From Eubacterium sp. (GTDB lineage: Bacteria; Bacillota; Clostridia; Lachnospirales; Lachnospiraceae), in contig JAFYHN010000104.1 in assembly GCA_017539165.1 (NCBI GenBank), positions 1-64,000 of the forward strand: DNA of 64,000 bases, in the 5' to 3' direction. The first letter of the stretch is position 1. Each line of letters begins with the position of its first letter. This document shows positions 16,007 through 25,419 of this stretch, piece by piece. The notes beneath the pieces were generated by a model, which was given only the letters and a program-made list of their open reading frames with translations, was not told where the DNA came from and did no database searches. The translations under genes were made by a program, and so were the position numbers.

Positions 16007-18274
16007 ATGCAGAAAGATTTGATGCTTTCGTTTGATGAATGGGATGGTTTTACAGGCCGTCTTTGGAAAGAAGAATGTAATGTAAGAGAATTCATTGCGT
16101 ATAATTATACTCCGTATTCTGGTGATGAGAGCTTTCTTGAAGGACCTACAGACAGAACAGAGAAACTTTGGGGCAAACTTCAGGAGCTTCAGAAGGCAGA
16201 GAGAGACAATGGCGGAGTTCTTGATGAGGAAACAGATATTGTTTCATCACTTACAGCGTATGGCCCTGGCTATATAGATGAATCCATGAAGGACATGGAA
16301 CAGATTGTTGGACTTCAGACAGACAAGCCACTTAAGAGAGCATTTATGCCATTTGGTGGAATAAAGATGGCTGAGGAATCACTTACAATGTATGGATATG
16401 AGCCAAATGCTGATCTCCATAAAGCTTTTACAGAGTATCATAAAACTCACAATCAGGCAGTTTTTGATGCTTATACTGACGAGATGAGAGCAGCAAGAAG
16501 AAGTCATATCATCACAGGTCTTCCTGATACATATGGAAGAGGACGTATCGTCGGTGATTACAGAAGAATCGCTCTTTATGGAATTGATCAGCTTATAGCT
16601 TGGAAAGAGGAAGACAAGCAGAATTGTGGTCATGGTGTCATGACTGACGATATAATCAGACAGAGAGAAGAACTTGCTGAGCAGATTAAGGCTCTCAAGG
16701 GAATGAAGAAGATGGCTGAAGTTTATGGCTATGATATCTCTCGTCCTGCTAAGAACGCTAAGGAAGCAGTACAGTGGCTGTATTTTGGATATCTTGCAGC
16801 TATCAAGACACAGAATGGAGCTGCTATGTCAGTTGGTCGTGTGTCTACATTCCTTGATATATATATTGAAAGAGATCTGAAGAAGGGTATCATAACAGAG
16901 AAGGAAGCTCAGGAGCTTATCGATCACCTTGTTATGAAACTCAGAATGGTTAAGTTTGCGCGAATTCAGTCATACAACGAACTTTTCTCAGGAGATCCTG
17001 TTTGGGCTACTCTTGAGGTTGGTGGTATCGGTATGGACGGACGTCCACATGTTACAAAGAACTGCTTCAGATTCCTTCATACACTTGAGAACATGGGACC
17101 TTCACCAGAACCAAACCTTACAGTGCTTTATTCTTCACAGCTTCCAGAAGCATTCAAGAAATATGCTGCTAGAATATCTGTTAAGACAAGTTCAATTCAG
17201 TATGAGAATGATGATGTGATGAAGCCGGTATGGGGTGATGATTATTCTATCTGCTGCTGTGTTTCTGCAACACAGACTGGTAAGGAGATTCAGTTCTTCG
17301 GAGCCAGAGCTAACCTTGCTAAGTGCCTGCTCTTCGCTATCAACGGTGGTGTTGATGCTAAGTCACGTGTTCAGGTTGGACCTGCTGCAAGACCTATCAC
17401 TTCAGAATACCTTGATTATGATGAAGTAATCGAGAGATTCGAGTTCATGATGGATTGGCTTGCAGGACTTTACGTAAATACACTTAATCTTATCCACTAT
17501 ATGCATGATAAGTATTATTATGAAGCAGCCGAGATGGCTCTTATAGATACAGATGTTCGTAGAACATTTGCTACAGGAATCGCAGGATTCTCACACGTTA
17601 TAGATTCACTTTCAGCGATTAAGTATGCAAAGGTTAAGGTTATCCGTGATGAAGACGGTTTTGCTGTTGATTATCAGACAGAGGGAGAATTCCCTAAGTA
17701 TGGTAACGATGACGACAGAGCCGACAGCATCGGAGTATGGTTACTTAAGACATTCCTTGATGATATAAAGAAGAGACATACTTATCGTAATTCAGAGCCT
17801 ACTACTTCAATACTTACTATTACATCAAATCTTGTATATGGTAAGTTTACAGGAAATATGCCTGATGGTCGCCGTGCATGGACACCACTTGCACCAGGAG
17901 CTAACCCAAGTTACGGAGCTGAGACAAGCGGACTTCTTGCTTCACTTAACTCAGTTGCGAAGATCCCTTATGTATGGGCCCTTGATGGAATATCAAATAC
18001 TCAGTCGATGAACCCTGATGCTCTTGGACATACTGAGGACGAGAGAGTTCAGAATCTTATGAATGCTATGGATGGATACTTTGACCAGGGTGCACATCAC
18101 CTTAACGTAAATGTATTCAGCCGTGAAACACTTGAGGATATCATGGAGCATCCTGAGAAACCAGAGTATGCTAACTTTACAATAAGAGTATCTGGTTATG
18201 CGGTTAAGTTTATTAGTCTTACCAAAGAACAGCAGATGGATGTTATCAGCAGAACATTCCACGACGCACTTTAA
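16007..18274 (+). CDS. pflB: Formate C-acetyltransferase (pyruvate formate-lyase)
   Basis: A glycyl-radical enzyme converting pyruvate and CoA to acetyl-CoA and formate, central to anaerobic sugar fermentation. The 755-residue length is standard. The catalytic cysteine pair is within Cys416-Cys418 ([12 protein letters not shown]), and the radical-bearing glycine is Gly730 in RVSGYAVKF near the C-terminus, as in the E. coli enzyme. A strong AGGAGG site lies 6-8 bases before the ATG. It is preceded by two FNR-type boxes and followed after a hairpin by its activating enzyme. Codon choice suggests high expression. Confidence 0.97.
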   Translation: MQKDLMLSFDEWDGFTGRLWKEECNVREFIAYNYTPYSGDESFLEGPTDRTEKLWGKLQELQKAERDNGGVLDEETDIVSSLTAYGPGYIDESMKDMEQIVGLQTDKPLKRAFMPFGGIKMAEESLTMYGYEPNADLHKAFTEYHKTHNQAVFDAYTDEMRAARRSHIITGLPDTYGRGRIVGDYRRIALYGIDQLIAWKEEDKQNCGHGVMTDDIIRQREELAEQIKALKGMKKMAEVYGYDISRPAKNAKEAVQWLYFGYLAAIKTQNGAAMSVGRVSTFLDIYIERDLKKGIITEKEAQELIDHLVMKLRMVKFARIQSYNELFSGDPVWATLEVGGIGMDGRPHVTKNCFRFLHTLENMGPSPEPNLTVLYSSQLPEAFKKYAARISVKTSSIQYENDDVMKPVWGDDYSICCCVSATQTGKEIQFFGARANLAKCLLFAINGGVDAKSRVQVGPAARPITSEYLDYDEVIERFEFMMDWLAGLYVNTLNLIHYMHDKYYYEAAEMALIDTDVRRTFATGIAGFSHVIDSLSAIKYAKVKVIRDEDGFAVDYQTEGEFPKYGNDDDRADSIGVWLLKTFLDDIKKRHTYRNSEPTTSILTITSNLVYGKFTGNMPDGRRAWTPLAPGANPSYGAETSGLLASLNSVAKIPYVWALDGISNTQSMNPDALGHTEDERVQNLMNAMDGYFDQGAHHLNVNVFSRETLEDIMEHPEKPEYANFTIRVSGYAVKFISLTKEQQMDVISRTFHDAL

Positions 18275-18345
18275 ACAGCACTTAAATATCAATATAATGA
18301 AGATTTAAAATCTTCTGAAACTATGAAGTAGTTTCCTGCTATAAT

Positions 18346-18386
18346 AAAGCTGACAGTTGAGATCAGATCTCGGTTGTCAGCTTTTT
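18346..18386 (+). terminator. Hairpin terminator/attenuator between pflB and pflA
   Basis: AAAGCTGACAG..GAGAT pairs with ATCTCGG..GTCAGCTTTTT, giving a long stem with a run of T. Placed between lyase and activase genes, it would keep activase expression well below that of the lyase, matching the catalytic role of the activase. Confidence 0.7.
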
Positions 18387-18425
18387 GAAAATGAATAACG
18401 GGATTGATAAACGAGGAGGATTATC

Positions 18426-19199
18426 ATGTCAGATACAATAGGATATATTCACTCTACGGAAAGCTTTGGGGCGGTTGATGGTCCTGGCATAAGGTTTATA
18501 GTTTTTATGCAGGGTTGCAATATGAGGTGTAAGTATTGTCATAATCCTGAGACATGGAGCATCTGTAATGGTGTTAACCTCGAAAAGCTGAATGACAGTG
18601 GGATAACTGTACATAGTGCTACTCCATCAGAGATAATGAGTAAGGCTCTTAGATTCCGTACGTATTGGAAGAATGGTGGTGGAATAACAGTGAGCGGAGG
18701 GGAGGCTCTGCTTCAGATCGATTTTGTTACTGAGCTTTTTACACTTGCGAAAAAGGAAGGGGTTAGTACAGCTCTTGATACATCGGGAAATCCTTTTAAA
18801 AGTGAAGGAGAATTCTTTGAAAAGTTCAAAAAGCTATGTGAAGTGACGGATCTCTTTATACTTGATATAAAGCATATAAAAGATGAAGAACATAAGAAAT
18901 TGACTGGTCATACTAATTCAAATATCTTGGAAATGGCTAAGTATCTTTCGGATAATGGTAAGGAAATGTGGATAAGATATGTTCTTGTTCCGGGGATTAC
19001 AGATGATGAAGACTCAGTTGAAGAATTACGAGATTATATAAAAACATTAAATACTGTTTCAAAAGTAGAGGTACTTCCTTATCATAAGATGGGTGTTCCG
19101 GAGTATGAAAGACTGAACATAGATTATCCTCTAAAGGATGTGAATCCTCCGACAAAAGAAGAGATTGAAAAGACACGAAGGATTCTCGGAATCCAATAA
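18426..19199 (+). CDS. pflA: Pyruvate formate-lyase activating enzyme (radical SAM)
   Basis: Installs the glycyl radical on PflB using S-adenosylmethionine and a [4Fe-4S] cluster. The radical-SAM cysteines are Cys31, Cys35 and Cys38 (QGCNMRCKYCHNPETW), with the glycine-rich SAM motif ITVSGGEALLQ near 95 and VPGITDDEDS near 195, both characteristic of PFL activases. Length is 257 residues against about 246 in E. coli. A CGAGGAGG site precedes the ATG. It is adjacent to pflB. Confidence 0.95.
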   Translation: MSDTIGYIHSTESFGAVDGPGIRFIVFMQGCNMRCKYCHNPETWSICNGVNLEKLNDSGITVHSATPSEIMSKALRFRTYWKNGGGITVSGGEALLQIDFVTELFTLAKKEGVSTALDTSGNPFKSEGEFFEKFKKLCEVTDLFILDIKHIKDEEHKKLTGHTNSNILEMAKYLSDNGKEMWIRYVLVPGITDDEDSVEELRDYIKTLNTVSKVEVLPYHKMGVPEYERLNIDYPLKDVNPPTKEEIEKTRRILGIQ

Positions 19200-19299
19200 A
19201 CAGTAACTTTATAGTAGCAATATATATATCCAATGTGTTAAAATAGTCAGTGGACTGAACATTTACAAAAAATTAATAGAGACCACGGGGGAGAAAACG

Positions 19300-19833
19300 T
19301 TGGGTTATTTCATAATTGCTTTAGTCGTAATGCTAGGCATTGCATTTATATACATAACAACAAGAATAAATAAACTTGAGTCGGTTACCAGAGATAAAAA
19401 TGCTGAGGTGGACGCAGGCATATGGGACCGCGGCTTCCGTCTTGGAAAACTTGTTGAAGCTCTTGATAAGGCTGGGATAAAACATGAGATAGAAGCGCCT
19501 GATACTTCTGCTTTCACACTTGGAACTCCTGCATCGATGCAGTCTGTTACTTCAGAACAGCTTGATAAGGCTGGTTCAAAGCTTAAGGAAGTAGTTGAAA
19601 AACATCCTGAACTTAAGCAGGATGTGGAATTTGTTGAGAATCTTGAGAAGTTTGATGTGGCGAGAAATGATATGTTCAAGGCGAGTCTTGCTTACAATAA
19701 GAGCGTATCTGCTTACAATGGATTTATATCTGCATTTCCAGGGAATGTGATTGCCAATCTGAGAAAGAAATCTGATAAACAGATTTTCACATATGTATTT
19801 ACGGACATTAAGAAAGATAATCCGATTGAGTAA
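19300..19833 (+). CDS. LemA-family membrane-anchored protein
   Basis: A 177-residue protein with a single N-terminal membrane helix (YFIIALVVMLGIAFIYITT) and a mainly helical cytoplasmic or extracellular domain. The C-terminal signature FDVARNDMFKASLAYNKSV and YNGFISAFPGNVIANL matches LemA proteins, whose biochemical function is unknown. It begins with TTG at 19300, preceded by a GGGGGAGA ribosome site; no ATG fits this frame. The length fits the family. It stands alone between pflA and a bidirectional terminator. Confidence 0.8.
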   Translation: MGYFIIALVVMLGIAFIYITTRINKLESVTRDKNAEVDAGIWDRGFRLGKLVEALDKAGIKHEIEAPDTSAFTLGTPASMQSVTSEQLDKAGSKLKEVVEKHPELKQDVEFVENLEKFDVARNDMFKASLAYNKSVSAYNGFISAFPGNVIANLRKKSDKQIFTYVFTDIKKDNPIE

Positions 19834-19880
19834 TCTGGCCTGTAAAAAAATAAATAAAGAGAACAAACGAGAATATTAAA

Positions 19881-19916
19881 AAAGAAGTAGGAGCTGATTA
19901 TCCTACTTCTTTTTTA
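19881..19916. terminator. Bidirectional terminator between lemA-like and M23 genes
   Basis: A perfect 12-bp stem, AAAGAAGTAGGA / TCCTACTTCTTT, with T-run and A-run flanks, sits between two convergent genes. Confidence 0.85.
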
Positions 19917-19940
19917 TATATATGAATTTTTAAATCTGCT

Positions 19941-21200
19941 TTATAAATATCCCAAAGGATCGTAATACTCTCCACCGATTCTTATACCGAAGTGAAGATG
20001 AGGACCGGTAGAAGCACCGGTAGATCCTACGTATCCAATAACTGTACCTGCAGTGACATTTGCACCCTCACTGATTCCGAATGCTGACATATGCATGTAC
20101 AGTGTGGACATTCCGTCACCGTGGTCAATAATGACTGTATTACCACCTGCACCGAAGTAGCCTGTGAAGGATACAACGCCATCAGCGGCTGCTACGATAG
20201 GGAGTCCTTCATCACCAGCAATATCAACTCCGTGATGGAATGATGAGGCGCCTGGTGTAGGAACCTCTCGGGGACCGAAAGTATCGGTTAATGTATAACA
20301 ACCCGGAAGAGGCCATGTGAATGCACCTCCGGAATAAGAGTTTAAAGTATCTGGAACATCGTAGTCTGATCCATCATCTGCGTCTGTAGGAGATGATGTG
20401 TCATTAGATGCTCTGGATGCAGCTAATGCTGCTGCCCTGGCCGCTGCAGCATTAGCTTCTATCGCTGCAATTGCCTGATCCTGCTCTGCTTCAAGAGCTT
20501 CCATCTCTTCTATAGTTATCTGCTGATCAGCTATTTCTATATTATACTCAGAAAGAGTTGACTGCTTTCCGTTCTGCATAACTTGGAGAGCTTCCTGCTC
20601 ACCTTCAGCTTCTGCCTTAAGGCTGCTCACTTCTTTTAAGTTATCAGAGATAGTCGCTTTGAGTTCTGCAATGCTCTTCTCGATTTCAAGAAGGTCGTTC
20701 AGCTGATGCTGATCAAATACTGAAACTTTGTCAACGTATTCTGCCTGATTAGTTACAGCTGAATATTCTTTGATGGAAAGAAGAGCTTCTATATAATCCG
20801 CATCACCATTTTCATATGCGAACTGAATTCTCTCTTTCATGCTTTCATACTGTTTCGACTCAGCTATATAAGCATTCTGAAGATTATTTTCTATTACAGC
20901 TGCTGAAACCTGAAGACGATTCTTTTCATCTCGAAGATCGTATATCTTTGTCTGATATCCGCTTATCTCTGTATCGAGAGCCTCGATAACCTCGAGAATA
21001 TCTTTTTTAGCGGTTTCAAGCTGAGAAAGCTTATACTCTGCTTCTTCTCGCTTTGACTGTGCTTCGGCCTTTTTTTCCTCTGCATCAGATAATTCATCCG
21101 CGAAAACAACGCTGTTATTTACGGGGATAGCCTGAATGGTTCCTGCTATCATAGTGCCTATAAGAATGGCACTGAGTAGTTTCTTGTTTTTATATCCCAT
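19941..21200 (-). CDS. Secreted M23 endopeptidase with coiled coil (EnvC/cell-wall hydrolase type)
   Basis: A cell-wall peptidase or amidase activator. It has a signal peptide (KKLLSAILIGTMIAGTI), a long coiled coil from about 30 to 250 (AEEKKAEAQSKREEAEYKL ... ), a Ser/Asp-rich linker and a C-terminal LytM/M23 domain. Zinc ligands and active site are intact: HHGVDIAGDEG (HxxxD), YMHMSAFG and HLHFGIR (HxH). I chose the start at 21200 (MGYKNKK) because AAGGAG lies 7 bases before it; an ATG at 21224 would precede the ribosome site. Coiled coil plus LytM suggests a role in cell separation or wall turnover, but the target bond cannot be read. Confidence 0.88.
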   Translation of the reverse strand: MGYKNKKLLSAILIGTMIAGTIQAIPVNNSVVFADELSDAEEKKAEAQSKREEAEYKLSQLETAKKDILEVIEALDTEISGYQTKIYDLRDEKNRLQVSAAVIENNLQNAYIAESKQYESMKERIQFAYENGDADYIEALLSIKEYSAVTNQAEYVDKVSVFDQHQLNDLLEIEKSIAELKATISDNLKEVSSLKAEAEGEQEALQVMQNGKQSTLSEYNIEIADQQITIEEMEALEAEQDQAIAAIEANAAAARAAALAASRASNDTSSPTDADDGSDYDVPDTLNSYSGGAFTWPLPGCYTLTDTFGPREVPTPGASSFHHGVDIAGDEGLPIVAAADGVVSFTGYFGAGGNTVIIDHGDGMSTLYMHMSAFGISEGANVTAGTVIGYVGSTGASTGPHLHFGIRIGGEYYDPLGYL

Positions 21201-21268
21201 GCAAATCTCCTTGGTACAAGACATTGTCTACAATGAATAATTATACGATAAATATACAATTAGGGCAA

Positions 21269-21865
21269 CTAAAGATTTTTTAGCTCTTCTTCAATCTTCT
21301 CGTATACTTCATCTGTTATATAGATATAGGCTGCTTTTTCACAGCTGTTTTTGAGCTTCATCATATTTGTGGACAAGAATTCAGGCTCTTTGATCATTCC
21401 GCCTGAAGCCCATTCAATGACCATTCCAGTTACACCATATGCAAAAAACTTGGCAATGAATTCGCGTTGTACTTCGTCAACGGCCTTTCTTTCATCAAGT
21501 ATATCAATTGCTTTTTGGAAAACAGTCTGGGTCTGTTCGGTGATATATCTATGTATATAGTTTTCAGTATGATTGATCGTGTTGACATAGAAAGCCTTAT
21601 CATTCTTCATGGCTGTAAGAGTCTGATAGAACTTCTCGCCCCAGTTATCGAAATCAATGCCTTCCATATTGGCATCAAAAAGATCAGTTTTATAAATCCA
21701 TTCCAGAAGAGCAAACTTGTCCTCAAAATGATAATAGAATGTCTGACGATTTATACCACATTTTTCAGAGATGTCCTTAACGGATATTTTATCAAATGTT
21801 TTTTCTGAGGTCAGCTCTTTTAAACTATCAGCGATAGCACGCTTGGTTATATGTGATTCTGACAT
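21269..21865 (-). CDS. TetR-family transcription regulator
   Basis: 198 residues. The N-terminal helix-turn-helix is clear (ISVKDISEKCGINRQTFYYHFEDKFALLEW, read as two parts at about 26-40 and 41-55). The C-terminal ligand domain resembles the DhaS-like subgroup (TetR_C_8), with FFAYGVTGMVIEWASGGM near 145. The ligand is unknown. A short palindrome, TTTTAAAGTTTAAAA, lies 14 bases upstream of the start and may be its operator. It is divergent from the GGDEF gene, which could be its target or merely a neighbour. Confidence 0.85.
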   Translation of the reverse strand: MSESHITKRAIADSLKELTSEKTFDKISVKDISEKCGINRQTFYYHFEDKFALLEWIYKTDLFDANMEGIDFDNWGEKFYQTLTAMKNDKAFYVNTINHTENYIHRYITEQTQTVFQKAIDILDERKAVDEVQREFIAKFFAYGVTGMVIEWASGGMIKEPEFLSTNMMKLKNSCEKAAYIYITDEVYEKIEEELKNL

Positions 21866-21878
21866 GTTTTCACCACCA

Positions 21879-21893
21879 TTTTAAAGTTTAAAA
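21879..21893. promoter_or_regulatory. Palindromic operator candidate between TetR and GGDEF genes
   Basis: TTTTAAAGTTTAAAA is a perfect 15-base inverted repeat about a central G, 14 bases upstream of the TetR start. TetR-family proteins typically bind such short palindromes in their own divergent promoter regions. It is AT-rich, so chance occurrence is possible. Confidence 0.4.
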
Positions 21894-22037
21894 CAATTAA
21901 ATGTTATCATAATACATATTAAAAATAAACATAAAACATTTTTTACTATACTTTTTAGTCGGAAAATAATATAATAACATGGGATTTAACTTTTGTTATA
22001 TTTGAAAGTAGTTATTTTACCAGCGGGGGGCAAAAAA

Positions 22038-22940
22038 ATGCATAAAGATAACATTATCGACAGACTGACTAATGCATGTAAAAGCTACAAGGGAACGTTG
22101 ATGCTTATCAACATGGATAACTTCCAGCTTTTCAATGATATATACGGAAGGGAACTGGGAGATAAGTTCCTAGAAAAATGTGCTTCGATCATTGATAGTG
22201 TGACACATAATGATGTTATAAAAGGAAGACTTGGCGGAGATGAGTTTATTCTGTTCTGCAAGGGTCTATATAATAAAGATGAGATAGCCAGTATGCTGAG
22301 ACGCATTAATAAAGGTATTAATCAGGCGGCTCAGAATCTTCTTGGAGAGGACAGCAATGTATCTGTCGGTGTTTCGATAGGAGCAGTAACTGTACCTGAT
22401 CATGGAACAGATTACAAGGATCTCTTCCAGAAAGCTGATGTAGCTCTTGAGTACGTAAAGCAGACAGGAGATCATGGTTGTGCTTTCTATGATAAGGAAG
22501 ATGCGGGTGCTGAGGAGATAGAAGCTATCACCAGGGGACTCGAAGAGAAGCAGGAAGGCAGAGGTGCACTTTGGCTTGGATACGGTAATTTCAGTATCGT
22601 ATACAGATTCCTTAAGAGATATATTCAGACTTATAATGGTACTGCTTGTAAAGTCCTTGTAACCATAGATGTTGATGAGAGTGTTACAGATAAGGAAGAG
22701 TACGACAGAATTATTAAAAATTATGGAATGATAATCAATCAGGTTCTAAGAAGAAGTGATCTTATGATGCAGAGCAGAAGCAATCAGTTTTTCCTTCTTT
22801 TGCCTGAACTTCACGAGGAATATCTCAACAAGATTTATACCAGAATAGCGAACAGATGGAGCAAAACAGGCATGGCTGATCTGACCAAGATTCACTATAA
22901 GGCATCACCTATTATTCAGAAAGAAGAAAGTGAACAGTAA
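22038..22940 (+). CDS. GGDEF-domain protein (putative diguanylate cyclase) with a second GGDEF-like half
   Basis: The first half (about 10-150) is a GGDEF domain with an intact active motif, Gly66-Gly-Asp-Glu-Phe70 (RLGGDEFILFCKG), and MDNFQLFNDIYGRELGDKFL upstream, so c-di-GMP synthesis is plausible. The second half (about 185-290) resembles a degenerate GGDEF fold in which the motif reads SRSNQFFLLLPE after RRSDLMMQ. No membrane or sensor domain is present, which is unusual. The ATG at 22038 is chosen because GGGGGG lies 7 bases before it; an upstream ATG at 21993 lacks a site. Confidence 0.82.
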   Translation: MHKDNIIDRLTNACKSYKGTLMLINMDNFQLFNDIYGRELGDKFLEKCASIIDSVTHNDVIKGRLGGDEFILFCKGLYNKDEIASMLRRINKGINQAAQNLLGEDSNVSVGVSIGAVTVPDHGTDYKDLFQKADVALEYVKQTGDHGCAFYDKEDAGAEEIEAITRGLEEKQEGRGALWLGYGNFSIVYRFLKRYIQTYNGTACKVLVTIDVDESVTDKEEYDRIIKNYGMIINQVLRRSDLMMQSRSNQFFLLLPELHEEYLNKIYTRIANRWSKTGMADLTKIHYKASPIIQKEESEQ

Positions 22941-22957
22941 AAAGTTTTCAAAAAGGG

Positions 22958-22986
22958 TTGCAGTTTTTTCAAAATACATATATAAT
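22958..22986 (+). promoter_or_regulatory. Promoter of tRNA-Leu
   Basis: TTGCAG (22958-22963) and a perfect TATAAT (22981-22986) are spaced 17 bases. Transcription would start near 22993 and include a short 5' leader with a hairpin (ACGGCTGC/GCAGCCGT around 23000-23018) removed during tRNA maturation. Confidence 0.75.
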
Positions 22987-23025
22987 TAACGAGTTGTTGA
23001 CGGCTGCTATGCAGCCGTTAATTAT

Positions 23026-23111
23026 GCCGGCATGGCGGAATTGGCAGACGCCCGGGACTTAAAATCCCGTGAGGAGCGATCCTCGTACCGGTTCGACCCC
23101 GGTTGCCGGCA
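23026..23111 (+). tRNA. tRNA-Leu (anticodon UAA)
   Basis: An 86-base class II tRNA. The acceptor stem GCCGGCA pairs with TGCCGGC, with discriminator A. The anticodon arm is CGGGA-CTTAAAA-TCCCG with anticodon TAA. A long variable arm (GAGGAGC-GATC-CTC type) and a T-arm with GGTTCGACCCC follow. CCA is not encoded. It has its own promoter and terminator. Confidence 0.97.
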
Positions 23112-23120
23112 CGAACCAAG

Positions 23121-23160
23121 AAGAGTTTCAGACTTATGTTTGGAGCTCTTTTTTTCTTTT
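23121..23160 (+). terminator. Terminator of the tRNA-Leu gene
   Basis: AGAGTTTCAGAC and GTTTGGAGCTCT pair over 12 positions (several G-T) around a TTAT loop, followed by a T-rich run. Confidence 0.7.
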
Positions 23161-23239
23161 ATACCTTTAGGAAACCATAATTCTTTAGACAGTTTTCTAA
23201 ATGTGTCCAAAAATGTATCACCATATCATATGTGTCTAA

Positions 23240-23267
23240 TTACAAAAATCCCTTAATCGTCTATAAA
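23240..23267 (+). promoter_or_regulatory. Likely promoter of the MMPL operon
   Basis: TTACAA (23240-23245) and TATAAA (23262-23267), spaced 16 bases. The start would lie near 23274, just before the palindrome at 23282. Confidence 0.45.
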
Positions 23268-23281
23268 TAGGTTTGACAGTT

Positions 23282-23301
23282 AAGCAATACATCATTTGCT
23301 T
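23282..23301. promoter_or_regulatory. Operator-like inverted repeat in the MMPL leader
   Basis: AAGCAA-N8-TTGCTT lies between the likely transcription start and the ribosome site of the MMPL gene. The geometry is that of a repressor site; which regulator would use it is unknown. It could instead be a weak hairpin. Confidence 0.4.
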
Positions 23302-23328
23302 GAATAAATATTCTAGGAGGAATCTAAA

Positions 23329-25419
23329 ATGAAAGGTTTTGGACAGGCTGTTGTACGAATGAGAATTCCCATCCTTATCCTGGCCGTACTTCTTCTTATA
23401 CCTTCGGCCATAGGCTATATCAAAACCAGAACTAACTATGATATCCTGACATATCTTCCGAAGGATATAGAAACTATGAAGGGACAGGACATACTTGCGA
23501 AGGATTTCGGAACTGGAGCCTTTTCTATGGTCATAGTTGATGGTATGCAGGCGAAGGATATGGAAAAGCTTGCGGATAAGATAGGTGAAGTTGATCATGT
23601 TAAGAGAGTAATCTGTTACGACTCTCTTACAGGTGGAGGAATACCAAAAGAACTGCTTCCGGATAAAGTAAAGGATGCGATCGTAAATGGTGATTCTCAG
23701 TTAATGATCGTATTTTTTGATACTACACTCTCAGCGGATGAGACTCTGGAGGGAGTTGAGAAGATAAGGGCCCTTGCTGATAAACAGGTATTCGTAAGTG
23801 GTATGTCGGCAGTGGTAATCGATACTAAAAATCTGAGTGATAAAGAAGTTCCAGTATATGTTGTCATAGCGGTTGTGCTCTGCTCTCTGGTACTTACACT
23901 CACAATGGATTCATTTCTTATTCCGTTATTCTTTCTTACGAGTATAGGAATGGCGGTTATATATAATCTGGGTTCGAACTTTATAAGTGGAGAGATATCA
24001 TATGTGACTAAAGCACTCGCGGCGGTTCTCCAGCTTGCGGTAACCATGGATTATTCGATATTCCTGTGGCATAGTTATTGTGAAGAAAAACAGGAATATC
24101 CTAACAATAATAAAACCGCAATGGCGGTTGCAATAGATAAGACGCTGGTTTCGGTAGTTGGTAGTTCTATAACGACGGTTGCCGGATTCATAGCACTTTG
24201 TTTTATGAGTTTTACTCTCGGACTCGATCTGGGAGTAGTCATGGCCAAAGGTGTTGTTTTGGGAGTTATCTGCTGCGTTACGGTTCTCCCAGCCCTCATA
24301 CTAACCTGTGACAAGGCTATCTCCAAAACAACACATAGGCCTATAATACCTGATTTTTCGAAAGTAAGTTCATGGATAGTAAAGCATTATTATCTCGCAA
24401 TAGCTGCATTTGTTATCCTGATCGTTCCAGCATATTATGGACAGAGTCACAATAAAGTTTATTACAACCTGGATTCATCACTTCCGAAGGATCTTCCAAG
24501 TATACAGGCAAATGCAAAACTTGAGGATACATTTGACATGAGCTCAACGCATATGCTTCTCATTGATTCAAATCTCAAAGATAAAGAGGTTCGTGATCTG
24601 ATAAAAGAAGTAGAAGATGTTGATGGCGTTAAGTCTGTTATGGGACTTCAGTCCATGCTTGGGGCAGGAATGCCGAAGGAGATGGTTCCTGAGCATATAA
24701 GAGAAGTTCTTGATGATGGTGAATACCAGCTGCTCTTTGTTATGTCAGAGTATAAGGTTGCATCCGATGAGGTAAATAAACAGTGCGATGTGATAAATAA
24801 GATTCTGGATAAGTATGATTCTAAGGGAATGCTTATAGGCGAGGCACCATGTACAGAAGATCTTATAAAGGTGACAAATCACGATTTCAATGTTGTAAAT
24901 TCAGTTTCAATCCTTCTTGTCGCCGCTATTATTCTTTGTGTATTTAAGTCGGTTTCACTACCGGTGATCCTGGTTGCAGTTATTGAGTTCGCAATATTCA
25001 TAAATATGGGTATACCACATTATACAGGAGCTGTGCTTCCGTTTATAGCATCTATCGTTATCGGAACTATTCAGCTCGGATCTACTGTTGACTATGCGAT
25101 TCTCATGACGAACAAATACAAGGTTGCAAGAAGTTCCGGAATGGATTCAAAAGATGCAGTGACAAATGCCCTCGAAGGTTCTGTGTCATCTGTATTTGTA
25201 AGTGCTCTTTCGTTCTTCGCTGCGACATTTGGAGTAGGAGTGTATTCGAAGATAGATATGATCAGTGCTTTATGTATCTTGATGGCAAGAGGTGCAGTTA
25301 TAAGTATGTTAGTTGTTATACTTCTGTTGCCGGCAGTACTTAGAGTATTTGACCCGATCATAGTCCATACGTCTTCCGGATTTAAAAGGAAGGTAAAACT
25401 TGAGAGGAGAGGTGCATGA
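23329..25419 (+). CDS. MMPL/RND-family transporter
   Basis: A 696-residue membrane transporter of the hydrophobe/RND exporter (MMPL) type. It has the expected duplicated layout: one N-terminal helix, a large extracytoplasmic loop, five or six helices (residues about 180-340), then a second helix, loop and helix block. Signature parts include YDILTYLPKDIETMKG after the first helix, QLAVTMDYSIFLWHSYCEE in the first bundle and QLGSTVDYAILMTNKYK in the second, with the conserved Asp-Tyr pair thought to carry protons. A strong AGGAGG site precedes the ATG. It overlaps the next gene by 4 bases (ATGA), so the two products likely work together. The cargo is unknown. Confidence 0.88.
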   Translation: MKGFGQAVVRMRIPILILAVLLLIPSAIGYIKTRTNYDILTYLPKDIETMKGQDILAKDFGTGAFSMVIVDGMQAKDMEKLADKIGEVDHVKRVICYDSLTGGGIPKELLPDKVKDAIVNGDSQLMIVFFDTTLSADETLEGVEKIRALADKQVFVSGMSAVVIDTKNLSDKEVPVYVVIAVVLCSLVLTLTMDSFLIPLFFLTSIGMAVIYNLGSNFISGEISYVTKALAAVLQLAVTMDYSIFLWHSYCEEKQEYPNNNKTAMAVAIDKTLVSVVGSSITTVAGFIALCFMSFTLGLDLGVVMAKGVVLGVICCVTVLPALILTCDKAISKTTHRPIIPDFSKVSSWIVKHYYLAIAAFVILIVPAYYGQSHNKVYYNLDSSLPKDLPSIQANAKLEDTFDMSSTHMLLIDSNLKDKEVRDLIKEVEDVDGVKSVMGLQSMLGAGMPKEMVPEHIREVLDDGEYQLLFVMSEYKVASDEVNKQCDVINKILDKYDSKGMLIGEAPCTEDLIKVTNHDFNVVNSVSILLVAAIILCVFKSVSLPVILVAVIEFAIFINMGIPHYTGAVLPFIASIVIGTIQLGSTVDYAILMTNKYKVARSSGMDSKDAVTNALEGSVSSVFVSALSFFAATFGVGVYSKIDMISALCILMARGAVISMLVVILLLPAVLRVFDPIIVHTSSGFKRKVKLERRGA

